Numbered from the stretch's first letter, positions 10,795 to 22,954 are shown. The stretch: 64,000 bases of DNA from Halichondria panicea (GCF_963675165.1 NC_087377.1:12696632-12760631), one strand, 5' to 3'. Program-made: numbers and translations. Notes: generated by a model from the sequence alone, not told the origin.

Positions 10795-12560
10795 TTATCT
10801 GTGGTCAACCAAAAAGTTGTAGATCTTAGTCAGCATGCCAACAATGCTTATTACTACTAAGGTAAGAAGTGCAGCTTTGATACTAGCGACTGATGGTACG
10901 TCATCTTGAGCAACTGATTGATAGAGTTCACTGAATGTTAAGAACTCTGATTCCAACTCTTCTCTATTGAAGTCATTGTAAAAAAATATGCACACTGCAT
11001 CCAGCTCATCTTTTAAACTTTGCCTGCCACAAGCCTTCAATAGAAGCTGTTCCAAGTTAGAGAAAATTTTGAAACCTTTTTGATCAAATCTACTTCGGAT
11101 ACTTGTCACAGCAAGGTCAAGAGCCTCGAAATATACCCGCCGATACTCATCTTTTGGAGTCAATGCATACTCAGCAGGAGCACTACCTTGCTCAAATCGC
11201 CTGGGCACCTTACGTCTCCTCGCCAGCTGTGGTTCGTCCACATCCAAGCTGTCTCTTGAGAGTTTAATCTTTTCCCAGAATAAGTCGAAGTGGTCGTCTG
11301 TACATAAGCTTTCTAGGGTCTTTGTAGTGAGAGTGGCTACTCCATGGCCTTCAACACTAGAGAGCTTGGGTTCCTGCAAGGTTTGGCTAAGCCTGTCCGT
11401 GTGCCTCAGAATCATTTCTGACAAATTAATACAGAACAGAAACCTGAAAGTCTGCATCTGACTATCTACACCTTGAATCCTTGCCTTCATCTCGGTATCA
11501 GAAGTCGCATGCAGCTTCCCAAAGCAGCCTAATGTTGTCATAGTTGGCGATTATACTAGCAAGAGACCCAGCTCGTACAGTCCACCTTGTTGGGCAAAGG
11601 GTTCGTACACTAGGAGCGTCACTGCCAATCTCCTCCTTTAGGGTACGCAGCATTGCCTCTCTCTTTGGGGAGAACTTGATCAACTTCACCAACTCAAAAC
11701 AAGTGTCTAGGCAGTCCTTCATAGCAGGTGATTGCTTGATGGTGTCACTGACACCAAGATTGAGTGCATGCCCAAAACAGTGTGTGAATACAGCTCGGGG
11801 TTCAATTCCTGCTATTTTCGCAGCTACACCACCTTTAGCACCAGCCATAGTGCTACATCCATCATAACATTGACCACGGAGCTTTGCTACAGGAATCTGG
11901 AACCGCAAAAAGGCATCCTTCATTACATCAACAATACTCTGCATGTGCGTCAATTGCAGACATGCAGGCAGTATAATCCAAGAAATTCTTCCGACACCGT
12001 GAAATCTTCATTTACCCACCTCACAACTAATGTCAGCTGCTCTTTGTTAGACTTGTCAGTGGCCTCATCAACCATTACAGCAAGGAACGGAGAAGAGTGG
12101 ATGTCTTCAAGGATGCTTCTCAGCACACGGTGGGACATTAATTTAAGCATTTCATTCTGATTTTCAGGAGCAGTATGTTTACAGGCGCTCTTATCTAGCC
12201 ACTAGAGTAATTTGGGCTTACATTCAGCCCTCAAACGTAACAACTGGATCAAGTTAGCTGATGCATCACTACAATTGCCACGCAGGGCTAATCCTTGTCT
12301 ATAGCAAGAAAGCGAACACTTGATAAAATCATACGCAGCATATCCCTTGCCATCTCCTTCTCGGCTCGATGTTCTGTGCTCAGTAGCTCCCCAATATCCT
12401 TCGTAGTCTTAGGCAGTGTTACAACAACTTGTACAGATTCGTTGTGAGCTTTGGACTGACTGTGTTTCTTGAAGCTGACAGTAGCGTCTTTCCAGTTGGA
12501 GAAACCCCTTGTGACCTGATTAAAATCAGTATAAAAATGATACGTATATACAGTCAATGA
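10795..12560 (-). pseudogene. hAT-like (ZMYM1-type) transposase, broken
   Basis: Successive minus-strand frames give the N-to-C order of a ZMYM1-like hAT transposase. The end of the TTF-type finger is GFSNWKDATVSFKKH (about 12500). The DUF4371-like catalytic part has FLAVMVDEATDKSNKEQL (about 12070), LRGQCYDGCSTMAGAKGGV (11870) and FTHCFGHALNLGVSD. CPTRWTVRAGSL (11590) follows, then the C-terminal helical region (11541-10797). Breaks include a stop before WLDKSACKHTAP (about 12200), a frame change near 11950 and another near 11510. The acceptor TTTAATCAG before the finger remnant suggests a missing 5' exon, and the TTF piece at 15.7-15.95 kb fits it. No confident terminal repeats. Confidence 0.8.
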
Positions 12561-12597
12561 TGAAAGTGGAAAATAATTACTAGGATATAAATAATAG

Positions 12598-12730
12598 TTA
12601 GATACTGTTTAGGAGGTATCTATGGGAATTATAAGCCCAAAGGCCTGCTGTAGTATCCCGAGCGAAGCGAGGGTACTACGAGTGCCTGCGGGCTTATAAT
12701 TCCCATAGATACCGACTAAACAGTATCTAA
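12598..12730. repeat. 133-bp hairpin next to Crypton-like ORF
   Basis: TTAGATACTGTTTAG and TATGGGAATTATAAGCCC on the left return inverted on the right. The loop has CCGAGCGAAGCGAGGG and two GTA(G/C)T(A/C)-type short complements. Some mismatches occur in the arms (GGAGG against GGTCG). A related motif, TATGGGAAATATAAACCC, occurs at 13676-13693 downstream of the Crypton-like frame and may mark the other border. Confidence 0.75.
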
Positions 12731-12772
12731 CGAGTTTAGTTGCTAGGTTCATTTCAAAAACTAACCGAAAGA

Positions 12773-13506
12773 ATGGACGCGGACAAAGACCTAGGCCTAG
12801 ACAAGCTCTTTTCTGAAGAAGTACTCGGCATAATAATGACCGAGCCCATAGACCCCGCCCTCTAAATGTGGAGGCGGAGCTGGCTACTCTTTCTACAGAA
12901 CAAAGAAAGGAGGAGGAGCTGGACAAGCCAACAGAACCTGCACAATCTTCTCTACCTAACTCAAAGCGAATGAAGCAAAGTGTCTGCAGGCCTCTTATCA
13001 CGGCAGGTGCAGTGTACAGTTTGGATAGTGATATCTGCATAAGGTGAATAATTAGAATGGAAATCCCGGGATTGACCTGTTCAAGGATGCTTGTTTTGCT
13101 GACTTTCGAGTGTGCCTAGACTCCGAAATGAAGCGCTTGCAGAGAGCTGGACTAGGGTCACAAAAGAAGGCTGAACCTCTAATACATACTCCGTGCAACT
13201 GCTGCTACTAGACTCTACAACGCTGGAGTGGACGAACAAATGATAATGGAAACAACTGGACACCGAAGCTTGGAAGGAGTTCGCAGCTACAAGAGAACTT
13301 CTGAGTGTCAAAAGAAGTCAGTTTCAGACATCCTCAACGTAAAGCCAATTAACATACTGGCACACACTGATCACTCACAGATGGCAGTGCAACAAAACTC
13401 ACAAACCAACTGCTGTCAATTTATGCCTCCAAACTTTAACTTTAGTGCCTGCAACGTTATACCATCAATCTCTCTATATGCCTACATCCAACAACCAACG
13501 TATTAA
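12773..13506 (+). pseudogene. Crypton-like tyrosine recombinase fragment
   Basis: ATG at 12773 opens MDADKDLGLDKLFSEEVLGI, cut short by a TAA near 12867. At about 13090-13170 the text FADFRVCLDSEMKRLQRAG is the N-terminal part of the DUF3504-like core found in Crypton and KCTD1/ZMYM-linked recombinases. At 13210-13300 ATRLYNAGVDEQMIMETTGH-RSLEGVRSYKRTS is the C-terminal core, with the GHRS motif and Y in VRSYKR as the likely catalytic tyrosine. Most of the middle is missing, including the first catalytic Arg region, so it cannot be active. The rest (to 13506) is a Gln/Asn-rich tail. Confidence 0.7.
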
Positions 13507-13509
13507 CAG

Positions 13510-13965
13510 CGACTGAACATTATAATTTTTTATCATTACCAAAACAAAACAGTTACTTCTCATTGTTTTTTATAATACAATATACAAAAAACATGTTTGA
13601 AAAACACAAAAATTAATAATGAATGGTTGTTGTGAACATGAAAATTACAGGTTTATATGAGAATTTACAGGTTAATATGGGAAATATAAACCCTGTACTG
13701 ACCAATCAGATTGCTGGATTCTGGGCTACTAGTATAATGATATATACTATGCACAACTGCAATGATCTGCACTATAATTATACCAAACATGCAATTTGAT
13801 GGCTATAATTATTAGTACAACCAGTAGGTTGTACACAGGATTGACAGTGCAGTTGTGTGTTTTTTCAATTATTGCACAAATTTTGATAATTTATAATGTA
13901 TACATAATTAATTACACTTACGAATGCACTTGAAAAACTGTTGCTGGACTTGATTCTGTTTAGTT
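13510..13965. other. AT-rich, no gene recognised
   Basis: Contains the TATGGGAAATATAAACCC motif shared with the hairpin at 12.6 kb and AT-rich filler. No coding frame. Confidence 0.4.
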
Positions 13966-14340
13966 TTAAACGAGCATGTTGGCTTTAATTACCGGATTAG
14001 CAACTTCCTGATCCCGGAGCGAGTTTTGAGTATAAAAAGAGCCCAGGACGCGACCTTTGACCCCGAAAATTTAATTCAAGCCTTAGTAACAAGCTGCTTT
14101 TTTCTCTTGCGCAAAAGCGCTCAGAACCCATTCATACACACCGTGAACACTAAAAAAATACACAGAAGGGAGGGGAATACATTCCTGGTGGGTTTTCTTC
14201 TTTACCAGAATCTAAAGACAAAAATAAAAATTTATGATTATGGCTGACAAATAAATAATGCTTAGGTAGGTCTGTAGGTACAGTAAAAGGCTATGTCTAT
14301 ACAGCTCCAGGTTAGCTACAGTGAGCATTACTCCAGTGAA
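13966..14340. repeat. Interspersed repeat, copy 1 (partner at 53.5 kb)
   Basis: Shares long blocks with 53484-53970, including CGAGCATGTTGG, GAGTATAAAAAGAGC, TTGCGCAAAAGCGCTCAGAA and the later GCTACAGTGAGCAT. The first bases (AAACGAGCATG) also match the reverse complement at 15708-15725, next to the TTF-finger piece, so this repeat likely derives from the intron or flank of the ZMYM1-like hAT element. Confidence 0.7.
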
Positions 14341-15640
14341 CTCTTCCAAAGAGTTTTCCTTGCTTTCTTGCATATAAATAGACGGCATTGAGACTTGAGA
14401 CTACGCCATTGTGCATTGTAGAAATTTGGCGAAATTGATTCTGAAAAAGAATTTATATCAGCATTAATTAATGTCAGTATATCAAACAAATGTTTGCTAT
14501 CATTTAGAGTTGTAGAGTGGGGTGCAAACAAGTGAGAGCTCTCCCGGGTAGGGGTTGGTAGTGCTGGCATAATTTTGGGGAAGATTTATGCTGGTATCAT
14601 GGGAACATTAGTGAGAATAATAGGCAGGTTTTGGAAATACAGGTCAGTCGATCAGTAGTATAAACATCTGTAGGCCTGATGAAAGTTGCGAGTACATGGG
14701 ATGTGGAATAATGTGGGAATGAATAATAGAACTACCAACCCCTAGCAGTGAGTCTTCCTCCAGAAAAGAGGCCAGAGAGGTAACGATATAATTATTGCTT
14801 GATACAGTAATAAGACTTACATTTTCTATATACAGAGGTTGATACCAAGAACACTGTCCTGTCAACAAGCGATGGTAGTCTTTCAAAGCGACCTGAGAAA
14901 AGATGAACGTTATTAATAATAATGACTCTATATATGTATGAAGGTTATTATACAAATGTCATAGTGGCTATGAGCATGATGACCCACTAGTAATTGAACA
15001 GAAAAAACACCCGTCCATTTTGTCACTAGTCCCCCACACTTCACCACAGCCACAACACCGTGCGATATTTAAAACTTACAATAGTAGTACAATCAATTTC
15101 CGTTCTTCAGGAGGTGCTTGGACGATACCCGAACCCACTAGGTGTTCCCTGGCCCTACAGACTTTCAACACTTCACTTCGTTACTTTATCCATGTAAAAT
15201 GAAATGTTAATGTTAAAAAGCACTCGTAGGTTGATAAAGTCACATTACTGTATACTATATACTACTTACTTTTATACTATAGACTAGACTATTTACCTTC
15301 TTCAACAACAACATCAGTTTGCAAATCTTCATGTTTTCCAAGGCCAATGAACCTCTGGCAGCAAGAAAATTAAACGCTTAGCACTGTCAATTCTATCAAC
15401 AAAGACCTGCTTGGTATCTTCAGTCTCGAACCAAAGCTCCTGTGGACCCCAGTAGGCTTCTTCTGAGGTTGAGAACACTTCTTAAAAATAAACTTTTGAC
15501 AGCCATTTTTTGTTTTAAGTTTATGTCATGTCTACTATCTCGTGAGAGCGCGGAAGAAGGCGTATCAAAAGAAGACCGTAAGAATGTGAAGAATGTGCAT
15601 TATACTGTCAAGGGCGTCTTTTTGCAAGACTCAAGTAAAT
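14341..15640. other. No gene recognised
   Basis: Short frames only. The stretch lies between pieces of the hAT/ZMYM1-like element and is probably its intron or inserted unknown DNA. Confidence 0.35.
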
Positions 15641-15699
15641 TCATTTTTTCATTTTCGCCATTTTCCCGTTGCATCCGGTCGGAGCTGTCCTGGGCACGC

Positions 15700-15951
15700 C
15701 TTTTTATAGTCAGCATGCTCGTTTAAAGCCCTGACACAAATGTTACAGAATACAACATCTTCATTCTCATCGTAATGGAGAAACGGCCAAGTTTTAAACC
15801 AATTTATTTGGCAAGAGCACAGAACCGGTTTGGACTTTCCAAATGACCGCTTGGGGAACACAAATTTATCAGATGGATGGTGAGCTTGGTCTGGAAGACT
15901 TGGAATGGATTCTCTATCAACATTGACAGCCATAGCAGTACAACTGAACAC
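15700..15951 (-). pseudogene. TTF-type zinc finger, 5' piece of hAT-like transposase
   Basis: ATG at 15951 reads to FPKRSFGKSKPVLCSCQIN-WFKTWPFLHYDENEDVVFCNIC. Spaced Cys residues, the W..WPFLHY string and FCNIC fit the TTF/ZMYM1 N-terminal finger of hAT transposases, which normally continues ...GFSNWKDAT, exactly what the next piece at 12.5 kb shows. After ALNEHADYKK the text stops resembling the family. Together they suggest one minus-strand gene of more than 5 kb with a long, insertion-filled intron. Confidence 0.6.
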
Positions 15952-15959
15952 TTATAGAC

Positions 15960-16272
15960 TAAAGTCTTGATCACACTACAGTTTTAATTACTGCGCATGC
16001 TCAGTTCTATATAACTAATTTGTCCATTATGTGTTTACTGTAGTGACGACCATTGCCTATTCACCTCGAAAAAGTGGTCAGGTTGAAACCTGACTAACCG
16101 GACTGGTGGCTACGGCCCTGACTCAGTGTCAACAGAGTACTGCATGTGCATATACACTAACAGCTTAGCTAGTAAATTTAAATTTTTTTGCTGAATAGAC
16201 ACATTCACTTTACTACATAATATAGTACTATAGACTTATACTGTGCACAAGCAACTTGCAAAACACAGTACC
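15960..16272. other. No gene recognised
   Basis: AT-rich. A GGCTACGGCCCTG string ending near 16121 looks like a hAT terminal motif, but no matching partner end was found. Confidence 0.3.
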
Positions 16273-16481
16273 TACCGTATAGCGGGTAATTTTCGTGGGG
16301 CAAATATTTGTTATTTTTGTGGGCAAGCTGACCTCCACGAAATTTTAACGTAGGCGTGGCTTACCGGAACGTAGGAATGCAATGCAGGCAACAAGACTAA
16401 ACGATATTTTTACTCACGAAAACCATCGTTTCTCGAGTTGAACGAATTTTTTACCCCATGAAACTTACCCACTATACGGTA
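16273..16481. mobile_element. TACCGTAT-family MITE
   Basis: TACCGTATAGCGGGTAATTT on the left faces its inverted counterpart ending CTATACGGTA at 16481. AATTTTCG strings occur inside both arms. The family recurs at 9411, 42633, 43965 and 62720. No coding frame. Confidence 0.8.
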
Positions 16482-16965
16482 ACAGATCACCAAGTTGTGG
16501 GTGACCACAAAATTCCTTGTCTTATCTCCATCTTGTACTTCACTTGTACAGCAGTGACAGCTCAAAGTTTCTCTATCTCTTTCTCTAACCTTGTTAGCTG
16601 CTGCTTGGCAATCAATCAATATTGTTGTACATTGAGCACAGCTCTTTCAACTGTGTTACTACCAAAACAGCTGCCTGAAAGATTGTGTTTGATTTGTAAT
16701 ACGCTTTGATGTGTTTTAAGAAGGTGTTCTTCCTCCCCCTTCCTCAGCTTCTAGTCCGACAATGATAGACCGGCTGTATTTAGGGTGGTGCATCATATCT
16801 ATGACGACCCAGCCCACATGCACAGACCAGCATGCAGATGCACTCGTGTGGTTCCTTGGCCCCCAAAATGAGGAGGGAAGGATGTATGGACTCACACTAT
16901 ATCAAGCCGGGACAGCCGCAGGAGAAGGGTGAGGGTGTGTGATATGTGTGGAGATGAGGGTGTAG

Positions 16966-17720
16966 TAGACTCGCAAGCCACTCCCTTTTCTCTGATTGGA
17001 CGGGGGCGGGAGAAAAGGGACTGGTGACTCTGGGCTACAGCTTGTGTAAATCAGGAATGCTATTAAATATTAATGTCACGTGCAAATTATCCAATTTATT
17101 CTGATGCGTCAAAAGCTAAAGACACACAGAAGACAAGTATACAGATCTATCTAGCCAGCCTTTTGATTTTATAGATCCTTGTACCAGTGTCTGTTGTGCC
17201 ACAACTTGTGGATTAGCATGGAACAGCTGATGAACGTAGAAATCTTGGCAGTCCTTCTTTGAACCGAGGAGTGGCAGCGATTTAAGACAGCTTGTACAAG
17301 TCTGACTACTCTCAATTCAACTGCTGCCGTCTGCCATTATCTGTCTTGTATTGTACAGGTTATTAAAAGCTTTAGGCAACCAATGACTTTCGGCTGCCAG
17401 TTCTCATCACGTAAAACTAAAACAAGCTAATCTCTGCTGGTGTCTTAGATGACTATATCCTAGCTGAATGCCTGATGATGTTATTACTCCATCATCTTCT
17501 CTTTTCTAGCACTAGCATCCATTCTTAAACTGTAGCTAAGAAGCCCGCGATCACTTTTGCAGGCTACGCAATTCTACTTAACCTCACGCAATTTTTGGAT
17601 CACGTGGAAAAATCAATGAATAATCTCTACCCAAATTCTGGTAGAGACACAAAATGTGTCCCAAGTCCCTTTTCTCCCGCCCCCGTCCAATCAGAGAAAA
17701 GGGAGTGGCTTGCGAGTCTA
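16966..17720. mobile_element. Mutator-like MITE, 755 bp, 57-bp perfect TIRs, 9-bp TSD
   Basis: Left arm 16966-17022 and right arm 17664-17720 are perfect inverted repeats beginning TAGACTCGCAAGCCACTCCC. The insertion is bordered by AGGGTGTAG at 16957-16965 and again at 17721-17729, a 9-bp target duplication. Uninterrupted relatives at 10.15 and 41.62 kb carry a single GGTGTAGTGGGGTAT. Long TIRs plus a 9-bp duplication point to the Mutator (MULE) superfamily. No coding frame, so it is nonautonomous. Confidence 0.92.
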
Positions 17721-18398
17721 AGGGTGTAGTGGGGTATAGGATAAAGTTATAGTAAAGTTGTGTAGATTAGGTGTACTGATCATGTACAAAGATGTGTGTG
17801 ATAATTAAGGGTACTTTTATAGATGTGCATGGTGGTGGTCACTATAGTGATACACTGTAAGTGTTGAGTACAGCTTGTGAATGTGCTGTGTTGTGTATAA
17901 ATTGAGGCAGAGTATATATATCGTACCTCCCCCCTCCTGTCCAGTTCCCTTCTCCTGCTTGGAGACCTGCACATCCTCCTCCTGGAGACACTGCTCAAAC
18001 AAAAAGTAACTCGCTTTCATATCTTAGTGATAGTGTATGGGTTGACATTTCTTAGACAGTAGTGCTTCGCTGAAGCAGGGTACTTAAAAGCTGACACTGT
18101 AAAGAAACTTTCAAAGTGGATTCCACACAACATTTAATTTCTTGTATTTGCTATGACTGCGCTATCTTGAATGCATGTGTTCAATATTGCACTCTCTCTC
18201 TCTCTCTCTGTCCACAGTTACCAGTATTTGCCAAGTTGCTGGAGTGTTCAAGAGACATGCACCTCGAGCTGTTCCTAAACTCCCCATAATATTTTATGGA
18301 CTGGTGAGTTATTAGGACTGTAGAAGCCATTATTTACAATATCCTACAAGTTTACTCGTGTAATTTGTTGCAATTTCAATATTGATTATGTACTCCAT

Positions 18399-18440
18399 CT
18401 CCCCCCAACACACACACACACATGCACACACACCCACAGA
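18399..18440. repeat. (CA)n tract
   Basis: Short CA-rich run (ACACACACACACATGCACACACAC) just before the exon-like piece of copy C. Confidence 0.8.
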
Positions 18441-18659
18441 GCAGTCCTTGATGCAGTCTGCTGGTGTGGACTGTCTCACCTCACTCTGTCCGCTGCTTGG
18501 AAGAATGATCTTCAGAGGGAGAACAGAACAACACAATCCAATGTGAGTCTTTGAATAATATCTACGTAGCTGCATGATTTAGGCCAACCACTTAAAGCGT
18601 AGGACGACTGCATGTACACATATATTGTGTCGTTACATGTTAGACATTAGTTTACTGTA

Positions 18660-18696
18660 TATGTGACAGGGCCTAGGAAAACCCCCCTTAACGCGG
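18660..18696 (+). repeat. Left terminal inverted repeat of the 7.95 kb element
   Basis: Matches 26574-26610 inverted, with one mismatch (CCCCCC against CACCCC). Similarity ends at ACGCGG. Confidence 0.85.
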
Positions 18697-19819
18697 CACT
18701 AATTAAATTAAGCTTTAGGCCACAAAGGTTGAAAGTGAAGTTCTGCAATCAACAAATTTTTTTGCACCAGCTTGAAGCGGAGGCCTTCCTGTACCTGCCT
18801 GTGAAGTTCTGGCCCTCAACGAAGCTGTAATAGTAGGTAGCGAGCAGTTTAAAGAGAGCTACCTCACGAGCTTTTTCAATACCAATTATTAATGAATCCT
18901 TGAAGGGATTTCCCCATGCGCAGGCAAAACCTTGCAGGTGCACTCGCATCTTTATTCTTCAAGAGCTAAGAGATGTCCAGAGCACAGCGTGCAGCAACTG
19001 CACTGAATGACCTGCACTTATTTAGTGAAGAGGACCAAGCAAACCTCCAAGAAGTAACCCTTGACTAATTCACAGCACCCAGTGTCACCTTCGAGGCCGA
19101 GGAATTAGAGGGTTTTAGTGAAGATGAGGCCTCAACAGTGGAGGATTTGGAGGAGAGCATTCACTTCTCTAGAGGTTACTTAACAGTTAACAAAAATATA
19201 ATAGCACACAAAAATTATATAAACAGCTACCTATACTAATACATTTACATAGACCTATCTAAACTATTATCTTCTCTTCAGATGTTTCTTTTGGCTCCTT
19301 TGGCTCATACAGTCCCATGTCACCATCACCCCCCGACAGTCCCACGCCACCATCACCTCCTGAGAGTAAGTTTTGCTATTATGTTAACAAAAACATCATT
19401 ATAACTTATTCAATGTAGATGGCAGTAGTTTGGACTCAGATGGCCCTACAACTCCTCCACACGCACCTCAGCATCGTCGAGTGCCATGTACTGTGGAGTC
19501 AGCAGGCATGAAGGAAACTGAAGAAATCGCAAAGTTCATGATAGATGGGTGTACCTGCGGTAGAGCTTGTGTGTCAAAATTCAGCGAGATGCAAGTGACA
19601 GATTCTCGACGAGACTGTTCCGAGCTTGAGAAGGAGGAGCTGGATATGGTACTGCTGGGACAGGTGCATGCCTTCATGAACACCAGTGAAACGTGTGGAG
19701 TCAACCACAAGCACAAGGAAGTTGTGCGGGAGAGGAGCACTATGGTGTACCTCCATAGTGGCGTACAAGTCTGTTCCTAGGTCTTCCTCTTTCTACACGA
19801 AGTTGGTGAGGATAATTGA

Positions 19820-20288
19820 GAAACATGAGTAATACACAGTATACATACAACATAATTTTTAATCTTGAAAAACATAGAGTTCCTAAGGACAGTAACACAC
19901 AGTACATACAACGCAATTTTAATTATGAGAAACATTGAGTTGCTTAGGACAGTAATACACAGTACATACAACGCAATTTAAAATTACTTTTGCTAAGGAC
20001 AGTAATACACAGTACATACAACGCAATTTAAAATTACTTTACATAGAGTTACCAACGCAATTGAAAATTACTTTACATACAGTTGCTAAGGACAGTAATA
20101 CACAGTACATACAACGCAATTGAAAATTACTTTACATAGAGTTACCAACGCAATTGAAAATTACTTTACATACAGTTGCTAAGGACAGTAATACACAGTA
20201 CATACAACGCAATTTAAAATTACTTTACATAGAGTTACTAAGGACAGTAATACACAGCACATACAACGCAATTGAAAATTACTTTACA
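19820..20288. repeat. Minisatellite block 1 (about 59-bp unit)
   Basis: Repeats of GCTAAGGACAGTAATACACA, GTACATACAACGCAATTTAA and AATTACTTTACATAGAGTT in tandem, with truncated units. It lies in the 3.36 kb intron between exons 3 and 4 of the element's gene. Confidence 0.9.
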
Positions 20289-20292
20289 TCCG

Positions 20293-20825
20293 ACTAGAAA
20301 AACATTTGCAATGTGAAAAATTGCTAGGATTGGCCAGGGGAACCACAAAAAAGCGTGGAAACAAGAAATCCGACGAGAGCATAACTCCAATCCGTTACAA
20401 CGTCAATCACATGTACTGGTAGTTTTCCATGTTTTCCCGGCCAATATAATATAAATACGCAATTTTTACTGGTGGGTGATGACCAATCCTTTTATTATAC
20501 ATCCATTTTGGTATGTGCGGGCATATAATCATGATGATTTGTGATGAATTGATGTTCTAATACATGCAGTGTTGAGCACAGGTACACACAGTCCATCCAT
20601 GCGTAGTAACATGCACGGACCGTACTGGTGACCTGCATGGAATGATGTGGTGGATGGAAGCTGGTAGATGGATCTGGAACACAGTCTATATACTATGTAT
20701 TGTACATGTTCATGACGTTGTAACGGATTGGAGTTATGCTCTCGTCGGATTTCTTGTTTCCACGCTTTTTTGTGGTTCCCCTGGCCAATCCTAGCAATTT
20801 TTCACATTGCAAATGTTTTTCTAGT
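20293..20825. mobile_element. Nested element with about 113-bp perfect TIRs
   Basis: Both ends begin ACTAGAAAAACATTTGCAAT and stay inverted-identical through GGATTGGCCAGGGGAACCAC to CCGTTACAACGTC. The centre is about 300 bp and has no coding frame. Target duplication is not evident (CATCCG against AGGATT). Perfect arms mean a recent insertion or gene conversion of the arms. Confidence 0.85.
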
Positions 20826-21640
20826 AGGATTCCCTTTCTTTTTCAGTACAAGTGGAACGTCAAGAGGCAGTACAGAAGTTCAAGAAGAGAAGACAGGACT
20901 AATCAGATATCTTCTCGAATATCTCTGGACTAATTATAATTATAGTAATGAGTAATATTGCTTGATATGTTGAATTTGTGAATCAGTATTAAATGACAGC
21001 CATTTTAAGAGCATGATATATAGCCAGTGAATATAGCATGCTTGTCAGAAAAAGGGAGCTGGAGCTGAACAGTGTGAAGAACAGCAACACCTCAGGCTCT
21101 AAAAGCCCGGCTGCACTCATCACCCAGTGATTTTAGGCGCACGGTTTCTTAACCACGCCTATCTATGATTAATTTTGCAATTGCTGAGTCATTAAAGATG
21201 GCGGAATTGTCTAGGTAAGAGAAATAGAGACTGAGAGGTCATCTGCCTCGTGGAAGCAATCGCAAATCTGAAGCGCTTTGTAATCCAGGTTGTAGTCGTT
21301 TGGAAACCCTGTGCAGAATGTCCTGGAGAGGGCTGTACTTGGAGTAAATGCTGGGCAAGAAACTTACTTACTCACTCACTTACTTAGTCAGTCAGACAAC
21401 GAGCGGTGAAACGTAGAAATAGTGCAATTTTTAAAATGACAATATTCATACATTTAAAACGTTCATGGATTATGAAATGAGAGATACAAAGAGAGAAAAG
21501 GCTAAATAAACTATCTGTCTATTCAGTTTCTTTATGTGGCCTTTCCCTGCAGAGATAGAACAGTTTGAACACGAGTCAAAATAAGTAAAATATTGCTAAA
21601 CACGGGCAAACCCACTGCCAATCCTATGTAAAACCTACTG
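20826..21640. other. Intron filler, no gene recognised
   Basis: A splice-like TTCTTTTTCAG followed by a short basic frame (YKWNVKRQYRSSRRE) at about 20846 has no known domain. The rest is AT-rich with TACTCACTTACT-type short repeats near 21370. Confidence 0.35.
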
Positions 21641-21644
21641 GTTT

Positions 21645-21888
21645 TACTAATACAGTTGCTAAGGACAGTAGTACATACAATGCAATTTTAATTATGAGAA
21701 ACATGGAGTTGCTTAGGACAGTAATACACAGTACATACAATGCAATTTTAATTATGAGAAACATGGAGTTGCTTAGGACAGTAATACACAGTACATACAA
21801 TGCAATTTTAATTATGAGAAACATGGAGTTGCTTAGGACAGTAATACACAGTACATACAACGCAATTTAAAATTACTTTACATACAGT
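21645..21888. repeat. Minisatellite block 2
   Basis: Four units of the 59-bp repeat of block 1, here mostly the GCAATTTTAATTATGAGAAA variant, nearly identical to each other, so locally homogenised. Confidence 0.9.
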
Positions 21889-22954
21889 CAGCATATCAAA
21901 ACATTGCAATGTGAAATGTCAAATTAAAATTGTTACCGCCCACTCAATATTTGTGACGTTTTCGTGTCATAACTTGTCATATTTGTCATTTCCTCTTCAT
22001 AATAAATAATAAAAGTACTGCAGTGTAATTAGCAAACAAGGTAGCATAGATTCAAGTTGGCATCTGTACCTTTCTTCTGCAGACCAGATTATACTTTAAT
22101 CTTGGTTCCTAACTCAAAATACAATGAAAAAGAGAATAAACTAAGTCTGTAATCAGTTATCAGTGTCACTGTTCGGATTTTCATTCAGTCCATCAAGTCT
22201 ACCAGCTATTCTCTCCATTCATAATTACTCTACTCATCATCATATCCAATATATGTATGTTAACTATCTCTTGATGGATCGTCAGTGTCGGTAAATCCCA
22301 CCAGGAGAGAGTTTCTCAGGGGCTTTCTTCAGTTCCTGGGCACTGTCTTTGCTTTGCCTTGCTTGTCTTGGAAACTTGACATCAGCTCTATGTTACAGTA
22401 GTATACCTTGGCTGTTACTTGGGCTGATCTGTCATCCTCAGTAGGTATACAGTAGTCTAGCTGGCACAATAAACTTTAGCTAGCTCTACTTACATGCACT
22501 TATGCAAAATTAACGCTGCTTAACACTAACAGGAAACTAGGCAACCCACATTCATATGAATCCTTAGGAATTACTTGTGCTGCCTAGCACCGAACTAAAG
22601 GTAAATACCCTTCCCACAAAAATTTATGATGTAAAGTATGGGACAGTCCCTTTCAGTCACTGCAATTCAATGGTAAAACTTTCATCACTGTTATATTTCA
22701 AACCTGAAAAACACTGTATGCAGCTCATGTAGAAACTGCATGTGAGGTATCATTGGAAAGAGTAATAGCTAGATTATACAATAGAGAGCAAACTAAAATT
22801 ATTTCTAGGTAAAATTCCTTCTTTTTTAGTGTTTGAAGTACAAATTGTGTGTTTTTGTCTCACTTTTTACTGCATTTGTATACTTGTAGATTAAATGTTT
22901 GATGACAACTTATACATATTTTTTACATTTATTTGACAAAATGTTTTGATATGT
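21889..22954. other. Intron filler, no gene recognised
   Basis: AT-rich DNA between minisatellite blocks 2 and 3. No domain, TIR or repeat was recognised. Confidence 0.4.

Larger units (their letters stand above)
16746..18541 (+). pseudogene. Solenoid-like gene fragment, copy C
   Basis: Four exon-like pieces: about 16746-16928 (DALVWF, GRMYGLTLYQAGTAAGEG), 17934-18000 (a deleted form of the SGVSGCGDR exon ending LLETLLK), about 18218-18302 (PVFAKLLECSRD) and 18438-18541 (CCACAG acceptor, CTCACTCTGTCCGCTGCTTGG, donor AAT|GTGAGTC). The order matches copy D. A 755-bp Mutator-like MITE is inserted between pieces 1 and 2. Stops and frame changes leave no full ORF. Confidence 0.55.

Noticed and set aside
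11800-11830. GGGGTTCAATTCCTGC, like a tRNA T-arm
   Set aside because: It lies within the hAT-like transposase coding text, and no acceptor stem or anticodon arm can be drawn around it.
16085-16121. hAT-like end GGCTACGGCCCTG as the border of the ZMYM1-like element
   Set aside because: The best candidate opposite end (CAGGGTTTTGCAG at about 10730) does not match it beyond five bases, and the flanking 8 bp differ.
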